This document shows positions 53,089-57,917 of a stretch of 57,917 nucleotides of DNA, piece after piece. The stretch spans positions 1 to 57,917 of the forward strand of contig JAKSRW010000019.1 of the NCBI GenBank assembly GCA_024403355.1, given 5' to 3'. Below the pieces are notes generated by a model. The model was not told the origin of the DNA and searched no databases. It was given only the letters and a program-made list of their open reading frames with translations. The DNA is from Lachnospiraceae bacterium. GTDB taxonomy: Bacteria > Bacillota > Clostridia > Lachnospirales > Lachnospiraceae. Numbering within the stretch: position 1 is the first letter of the stretch; each line of letters starts with the position of its first letter. The position numbers and the translations under genes were made by a program.

Positions 53089-53256
53089 ATGGATATATTT
53101 TTAACAGTACTTATAATTCTAGGAATAGTGATTGCAGCCTTTTTTGTGATAACCTTCCTGATTTACTGGTTCAATCTGGACAGTAAGGCTGTGAAGCTTT
53201 TGGAAAAGCCTTTGAAAAAGCACTACGACAAGATAAAGAGAGACAGAAGAATTTAA
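53089..53256 (+). CDS. Small single-pass membrane protein
   Basis: This 55-residue protein has an N-terminal membrane helix (about 3-27, LTVLIILGIVIAAFFVITFL) and a basic cytosolic tail rich in Lys, Arg and Leu (about 32-55). It begins 8 nt after the activase stop. GGTGA serves as its ribosome binding site. Its stop codon overlaps the next start by one base (TAATG). Position and codon use suggest a true gene that could anchor the operon's complex to the membrane; no family is recognised. Confidence 0.75.
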   Translation: MDIFLTVLIILGIVIAAFFVITFLIYWFNLDSKAVKLLEKPLKKHYDKIKRDRRI

Positions 53257-53978
53257 TGAATATTTTTGATAAAGATATCGAAAAGCTAATCGGAAAGCTG
53301 GCTTCTGAAAAAATAGTTAAGCTGACGGAAGCAGGTGACGTATGGGAGCTTGTGGCGAAGAATCCTTTCCTGATGGAGAGAGATACTAAAATCGAGCTTG
53401 GCGGTTATCCGAAGCAGTCCATTAACATAATTACGGCTTCTTCAAGGCTGCGTGATATGCAGGAGCAGCTTAAAGGGGGCGTATATTGTATCGGGGATCC
53501 GAAGCTGTTAACAGGCAAAGAAAAGCATATTTCCTTCGGTAAGATAGTGCTTCTTGAAACCGAGGATATTGAGGACAGCAGCTGGTATGATTTTACTCAG
53601 GCCGAGCTTATAACCGATGCGGGAATACGCATGAAGGATATTATGCTCAGACAGTCACCCACCCACTACAATATAAATCTCAGAGTGAGTCAGAATGCAT
53701 ACAGGTCCGGCTTTGATGCAGGCTTTTTGGGCAGGACTGTTTATGATGCCTATACTAAAATGGACAGGGTAAGGTCCGCGACCGTAATAATGATATTCGG
53801 GGAGAGCAGGCTGTATACAGAGCTTTTGGAGATTGCGGAACACATAAAAGAGATTACCTTAACCTTAAACCATATATTCGACGGAATAAATATGGACTGT
53901 GGCAGCTGCGATCTGAACGAAGTGTGTATGGAAGTAGAGGGTCTGAGAGAGTTACATAAGAAAAATACAAAAGTATAA
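53256..53978 (+). CDS. Cys-motif protein of unknown function, Hgd-like operon
   Basis: This 240-residue soluble protein has no recognised fold. The C-terminus carries CGSCDLNEVCMEVEGLRELH, a three-cysteine metal or Fe-S motif of C-x2-C-x5-C form. That tail reminds me weakly of segments annotated as acetyl-CoA-synthase-like in clostridia, but I cannot support homology. It is translationally coupled to the tiny membrane protein and is the last gene of the CooC-Hgd-like operon. Confidence 0.75.
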   Translation: MNIFDKDIEKLIGKLASEKIVKLTEAGDVWELVAKNPFLMERDTKIELGGYPKQSINIITASSRLRDMQEQLKGGVYCIGDPKLLTGKEKHISFGKIVLLETEDIEDSSWYDFTQAELITDAGIRMKDIMLRQSPTHYNINLRVSQNAYRSGFDAGFLGRTVYDAYTKMDRVRSATVIMIFGESRLYTELLEIAEHIKEITLTLNHIFDGINMDCGSCDLNEVCMEVEGLRELHKKNTKV

Positions 53979-54011
53979 AATAATTAAATTCATTTAAGGA
54001 TTATTTAATAA

Positions 54012-54062
54012 TTGACAGTGTATAGTAGTGCCAACATATGAATGTGTTGGTACTATTTTTTT
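54012..54062 (+). promoter_or_regulatory. Promoter-like site and hairpin before the FtsX-type permease
   Basis: TTGACA at 54012-54017 could be a -35 box, but the -10 at 17 bp (CATATG) is poor. A hairpin of TAGTAGTGCCAACA with TGTTGGTACTA (54023-54055) is followed by seven T, and GGAGG comes directly after. It may end the upstream operon or attenuate the permease operon. Confidence 0.5.
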
Positions 54063-54073
54063 GGAGGTTATCT

Positions 54074-56440
54074 ATGTTTGGTCACATTTTGAAAAGAGAT
54101 CTGAAACGCAAGAAAACAATGAATGCCATACTGTTTATATTCATTGTAATAGCGGCTATGTTCATGGCCGGCTCAATTCCCAATATTTTCACTGTCATTA
54201 ACGGTGTACAGTATTATGAGAAGATAGCAGGGGTCGGAGATTATGTAGTTATCGCAGGTGACAGTCAGGGAGATCTTACTGAATTTATTAATAACTGTAA
54301 GGCAATCGACAGCTACCGTATGGAAGAAATAGTCCTTATTAGTGGTGATATTCTCTACAAGGATGGGGAGAAGCTGGAAACCAGACCCACAAAGGTTGTT
54401 CAAACCGTAAAGGATACCGGATATAAATACTTTGATAATGATAATAACGAAATCAAAGAAATAAAGCCCGGACAGATAATGATTACAAAATACGCGGCGG
54501 AAGAAAATAATCTTAAAATAGGTGATAAGATAGAATTTATCTATAAAAATAATAAATTCTTCTTAGAGTATGCGGGACCGATAAAGGATGCAATTCTCGG
54601 AACACCTATGATGGGTAATACAAGAGTACTTATAAGTGAGGAGGATTTTAACAGATTTCAGTCCGACGATTCGATAGGCAAAGCATTGCGGGGTAAAATA
54701 CTTTACATCGATACTAAGGACACCAAACAGGTTGAAAAAGACCTGGCAAATGTAAGCACAATATTTTTTAACGGAGATAAGTCGATTGTTGATATGGTTT
54801 ATATCATGGAGATGGTTATCGCGGCTACTGTGCTGATCATCGGAATCGCACTTATCATAGTGTCCTTCATAGTACTTAAATTTATGATTAGCTTCACAAT
54901 CTCGGAAGAATTCAGAGAGATTGGTGTTATGAAGGCTATCGGAATTAAAAATGGCAAAATCAGAAGCCTGTACATTGTAAAGTATATGGCATTCGGTATT
55001 GTCGGTTCTGTGCTCGGCTTTATCCTTTCGATACCCTTTGGAAGGCTGATGTTAGATATCGTAAGCAGCAATATGGTTCTCGGCAATGAGCTGGGGACAG
55101 CGTTAAATCTGATTGGTGCAGTATTCGTAGTAGTTTCAACTGTTGGATTTGCTTACCTTTGCACAAAGAAGATTAAGAAGAGTTCACCTATCGATGCAAT
55201 AAGAAACGGACAGACAGGTGAGAGATATAAGAAAAAGAAAGGCTTCAGTATTGAAAAGTGTCCTCTGGGAAGTTCAAGCTATATGGCAATTAATGATGTC
55301 AAGAGCGCTCCCAGAAGATATATGACAATTATTGTTGCATTCACATTGTGTTGTCTGCTTCCACTCATAATCGGAAACACTGCTTCCACAATGAAAAGTG
55401 ACAAACTCATACATTTATTCGGTCAAAAGAAGTCAGATATATATGTTGATGCCAATTTGTATATTGACCAGGTTGAGAAAGACGGAGATGATATAGGCTA
55501 TTACAAGAAGGTGCTTGGTAATGTAGCTGAAAAGATAGAAAAGGAAACAGGCTATAAGTGTGATGGCTTCCTGGAGATTCAGTATAGATTTGATGTGTCT
55601 TACAAGGGAGAAAGCAGCAAGATTGCCTGTCAGATAGGCATAAATACTAACGCAGGAGATTATAAGTATACCGAGGGAGTTGCACCTGCGGCAGCTAATG
55701 AAATAGCCATTACAAAGATGGTGTCAAAAACATTAGGGGCTAAAATAGGTGACACGGTAACTATAAAAAGTTCAGACGGCGAGAAGGAGTGTATAGTAAC
55801 TGCTTATTTTGATGCGATGAACAACCTGGGTCAGATAATAAGAATTCATGAGGATTTTGAGGTAAACAGCAAGGATATGTCAGGTTCTCTTAACCTTCAG
55901 TTTTCATTTGCTGATAATCCTTCCGATGATGAAATCGACCGTAGAATTCAGCTGATTAAAGATAAATGTGATTTTGAAAATGTTTTGAATACTAAGGAGT
56001 CCTGTGCAAAAAATATAGGTGTAGTTGATACAATGGAGACGGTAGAGTTATTCCTCATTGTATTCTTAATAATCGTTGTTATCCTTGTTACGATTCTTAT
56101 GGAATCATCCTTTATTGCAAACGAGAAGAGCCAGATAGCAATGTTAAAGGCAGTAGGCTTTAGCAATGGCTACGTTATTGCATGGCAGGTAAAACGCTTC
56201 GGACTGGTTGGACTGGTATCACTTGTACTTGCTATTGTACTTTCCATTCCTGCGACACCGCTTATCATTACCCCTATATTTAAAATGCTGGGTGCTGAAA
56301 GTATTGATTATGTATTTGATAAATTTAAGGTGTTTGTAATGTACCCGGTAATTATTCTTGCGGTTACAATGCTCTTTACATATATCGGAGCACTTAAAAC
56401 AAAACGCATTAAGGCAACTGATACAGCAAATATTGAGTAA
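54074..56440 (+). CDS. FtsX-family ABC transporter permease
   Basis: This 788-residue permease has an N-terminal membrane helix (about 13-37), a large extracellular region, a first FtsX three-helix unit (about 250-370), then another helix (about 420-440), a second extracellular region and a C-terminal FtsX unit (about 660-785). Conserved EEFREIGVMKAIGI and KSQIAMLKAVGFSNGY coupling helices follow the membrane helices in the MacB/FtsX manner. It pairs with the ATPase encoded 20 nt later and probably exports or senses peptides. The start ATG at 54074 has GGAGG 7 nt upstream. Confidence 0.9.
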   Translation: MFGHILKRDLKRKKTMNAILFIFIVIAAMFMAGSIPNIFTVINGVQYYEKIAGVGDYVVIAGDSQGDLTEFINNCKAIDSYRMEEIVLISGDILYKDGEKLETRPTKVVQTVKDTGYKYFDNDNNEIKEIKPGQIMITKYAAEENNLKIGDKIEFIYKNNKFFLEYAGPIKDAILGTPMMGNTRVLISEEDFNRFQSDDSIGKALRGKILYIDTKDTKQVEKDLANVSTIFFNGDKSIVDMVYIMEMVIAATVLIIGIALIIVSFIVLKFMISFTISEEFREIGVMKAIGIKNGKIRSLYIVKYMAFGIVGSVLGFILSIPFGRLMLDIVSSNMVLGNELGTALNLIGAVFVVVSTVGFAYLCTKKIKKSSPIDAIRNGQTGERYKKKKGFSIEKCPLGSSSYMAINDVKSAPRRYMTIIVAFTLCCLLPLIIGNTASTMKSDKLIHLFGQKKSDIYVDANLYIDQVEKDGDDIGYYKKVLGNVAEKIEKETGYKCDGFLEIQYRFDVSYKGESSKIACQIGINTNAGDYKYTEGVAPAAANEIAITKMVSKTLGAKIGDTVTIKSSDGEKECIVTAYFDAMNNLGQIIRIHEDFEVNSKDMSGSLNLQFSFADNPSDDEIDRRIQLIKDKCDFENVLNTKESCAKNIGVVDTMETVELFLIVFLIIVVILVTILMESSFIANEKSQIAMLKAVGFSNGYVIAWQVKRFGLVGLVSLVLAIVLSIPATPLIITPIFKMLGAESIDYVFDKFKVFVMYPVIILAVTMLFTYIGALKTKRIKATDTANIE

Positions 56441-56460
56441 AAACAGAAAGGACTAAAAAA

Positions 56461-57231
56461 ATGGCTAAGATTATAGAAGTAAAGGATTTATGTAAAACAT
56501 ATGTAGTAAACAAGAGACAGAACAATGTACTGGTTAACGTAAATTTCTCCGTGGAAGAGGGTGAAATGATAGCGATTATGGGTCCTTCAGGTTCGGGAAA
56601 ATCAACTCTGCTCTATTCGGTATCAGGCATGGATCAGGCCAGCAGCGGAAGCGTGAACTTTATGGGTAAGGATATTACAAAGCTGTCTGAAAAGGAGCTT
56701 GCAGAGATCAGACTTGATGAAATGGGCTTTGTATTCCAGCAGATGTATATGATGAAAAATCTTACGGTTCTGGATAATATCGTTCTTCCGGCTGTTCAGA
56801 GTAAAAAGAATGAGCTTACTAAGGAGGAAAAGATTAATCGTGCAATCAAGCTTATGAAGAATTTCGGTATCGAGGATATCGCCGATAATGATATTAATGA
56901 AGCCTCGGGCGGTCAGCTTCAGAGAGCATGCATCTGCCGCAGCATGATTAACAATCCAAGAATTATATTTGCCGATGAGCCCACAGGAGCGCTTAACAGA
57001 ACCTCATCAGGTGAGGTAATGGATGCATTTGTCAAGCTTAACAATGAGGGAACAACTATTATGATGGTAACTCATGATGCGAAGGTTGCTGCCAGATGCT
57101 CAAAGGTATTCTACATTGTTGACGGTAATATCAAGGGTGAGTATAATATTGGTAAGTGTGATACAAACACCGTAGATTTTTCAAAACGTGAGCGTGAGCT
57201 GAACAATTGGCTTATGGAGATGGGCTGGTAG
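56461..57231 (+). CDS. ABC transporter ATP-binding protein (MacB/BceA type)
   Basis: This 256-residue ATPase has Walker A GPSGSGKST, signature ASGGQLQRA (variant of LSGGQ), Walker B IIFADEPTGALN and the H-loop VTHDA. It belongs to the MacB/LolD group that partners FtsX-type permeases. A short C-terminal extension (about 225-256) follows the core. Its ribosome binding site is AAAGGAC. The response regulator gene starts 15 nt after it. Confidence 0.94.
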   Translation: MAKIIEVKDLCKTYVVNKRQNNVLVNVNFSVEEGEMIAIMGPSGSGKSTLLYSVSGMDQASSGSVNFMGKDITKLSEKELAEIRLDEMGFVFQQMYMMKNLTVLDNIVLPAVQSKKNELTKEEKINRAIKLMKNFGIEDIADNDINEASGGQLQRACICRSMINNPRIIFADEPTGALNRTSSGEVMDAFVKLNNEGTTIMMVTHDAKVAARCSKVFYIVDGNIKGEYNIGKCDTNTVDFSKRERELNNWLMEMGW

Positions 57232-57246
57232 TAAGAAAGGCGAGAA

Positions 57247-57909
57247 ATGCTGGATATTTTAATTGTTGAAGATAACAAGGAAATCGGAGCACTGATTGCA
57301 GACTTCCTTCGCAACGAGAACTATGTGGTAACTGTGGCTGAGGATGGTAATAAAGCTTTGTCCCTATACGAAAGGTATGGGGCAAAGCTTGTTTTGCTTG
57401 ATATAATGCTGCCGGGCTTAGACGGCTTTGCAATATGCTCTAAGATTCGTGAGACCTCAAATACACCTATCATTATCATGAGTGCCAAGACCGGCAGGGA
57501 GGATAAGCTGAACGGTCTGATGCTGGGTGCGGACGATTATATCGAAAAACCGATTGATATTGACATTTTAGTTGCAAAAATCAAGGGAATATTTAAGAGA
57601 AGATTTGGCTCTGATAATTTAGTGGAGGGAGATATTACCCTTGACAGGGCAAATAAAACGGTATCTGTAAAGGGGCGTCCGGTTACGGTTACCCAGAAGG
57701 AATTCGAGCTTTTAAATATGCTTATTGAAAACAAGGGGACTACTCTTAAAAAAGAGTATCTTTTTAATGCTATTTGGGGAAGCGATTCGGAATCTGAATT
57801 TCAGACACTAACGGTCCATATTAAGTGGCTCAGGGAAAAAATTGAAAGTGACCCCAAGAAGCCGGAGCATATACTTACAGTTTGGGGAGTGGGGTATAGA
57901 TTTCAGTGA
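57247..57909 (+). CDS. OmpR-family response regulator
   Basis: This 220-residue two-component regulator has a receiver domain (about 1-115) with VEDN, phospho-acceptor Asp in LVLLDIMLPGLDG, and the switch Lys in DDYIEKP. A winged-helix DNA-binding domain (about 125-220) follows with LTVHIKWLREKIE and a C-terminal TVWGVGYRF. It probably controls the adjacent ABC exporter genes. Its stop overlaps a GTG that may start the kinase gene. Confidence 0.94.
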   Translation: MLDILIVEDNKEIGALIADFLRNENYVVTVAEDGNKALSLYERYGAKLVLLDIMLPGLDGFAICSKIRETSNTPIIIMSAKTGREDKLNGLMLGADDYIEKPIDIDILVAKIKGIFKRRFGSDNLVEGDITLDRANKTVSVKGRPVTVTQKEFELLNMLIENKGTTLKKEYLFNAIWGSDSESEFQTLTVHIKWLREKIESDPKKPEHILTVWGVGYRFQ

Positions 57910-57917
57910 GAAAATAT
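57906..57917 (+). CDS. Start of probable sensor histidine kinase, truncated by window
   Basis: A GTG overlaps the response-regulator TGA (GTGA) and opens a frame that runs off the end of the window. OmpR-type regulators in such ABC operons are normally followed by their kinase. Only four codons are visible, so this is an inference from position. Confidence 0.35.

Overview
The window reads as a chromosomal segment of an AT-rich, anaerobic, fibre-degrading Firmicute, most likely a Lachnospiraceae member of the Butyrivibrio/Roseburia type. This placement is an inference. It rests on the Firmicute-type control elements (a T-box, intrinsic terminators, strong AAAGG ribosome binding sites), an anchored GH5 cellulase with a CBM2-like domain, sortase-type and lipoprotein surface proteins, and 2-hydroxyacyl-CoA-dehydratase-like iron-sulfur proteins. 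No phage, insertion sequence, rRNA or CRISPR array is visible.

Layout. 0.1-7.2 kb: tRNA-Gln(CUG), a GNAT acetyltransferase, a Cof-type HAD phosphatase, a DUF362 ferredoxin-like protein, a large membrane-anchored cellulase and a voltage-gated-type K+ channel. 7.3-9.7 kb (minus): zur-znuA-znuB with a perfect Fur-family operator beside a consensus promoter, but no ATPase gene. 9.8-11 kb: histidyl-tRNA synthetase. 11-17.6 kb (minus): a cobalamin-riboswitch operon with an HNH-repeat small protein, an LPxTG surface protein, a transcobalamin-like membrane protein, EcfT, a fused double EcfA and an S component. This is a complete predicted vitamin B12 capture and uptake system. 17.7-24.3 kb: an acyltransferase, a CapD/FlaA1-type nucleotide-sugar dehydratase with a long leader, RsmJ, an MFS transporter and an NahK-like sugar kinase. 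24.2-27 kb (minus): DUF3021, LytTR and an ABC-2 transporter. 27.3-27.9 kb: a YczE-like membrane protein.

28-36.4 kb is a complete tryptophan operon, trpE-G-D-C/F-B-A, behind a Trp-specific T-box. It ends in an unexpected repeat-stalked lipoprotein esterase and a strong terminator. 36.4-40.9 kb is a small island with its own promoter: a CDC48/eCIS-like AAA+ ATPase, a protein with a permuted-papain-like His/Cys pair, and a degraded lipoprotein gene. 41-45.3 kb holds an SGNH esterase lipoprotein, serine acetyltransferase, a histidine phosphatase, a YjjG-like HAD and an FMN-barrel protein. 45.4-47.2 kb is nifS-iscU under two matching 21-bp operators. 47.3-48.7 kb has exonuclease III and a NimA-like FMN protein.

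48.7-54 kb is a compact operon of a CooC-like ATPase, two HgdA/HgdB-like dehydratase-family subunits, an HgdC-type activator, a tiny membrane protein and a Cys-rich protein. It looks like an uncharacterised radical or low-potential reductase, and the nearby Fe-S assembly genes could serve it. 54-57.9 kb is an FtsX-type ABC exporter with a response regulator, cut off as a histidine kinase begins.

Many genes share an unusual extended translation-initiation motif: AAAGG, then YAYGGTTA, with the real ATG about 11-14 nt after AAAGG. It was used here to choose several start codons. The strongest candidates for undescribed biology are the transcobalamin-like B12 uptake operon, the AAA+/cysteine-protease-like pair and the CooC-Hgd-like operon.
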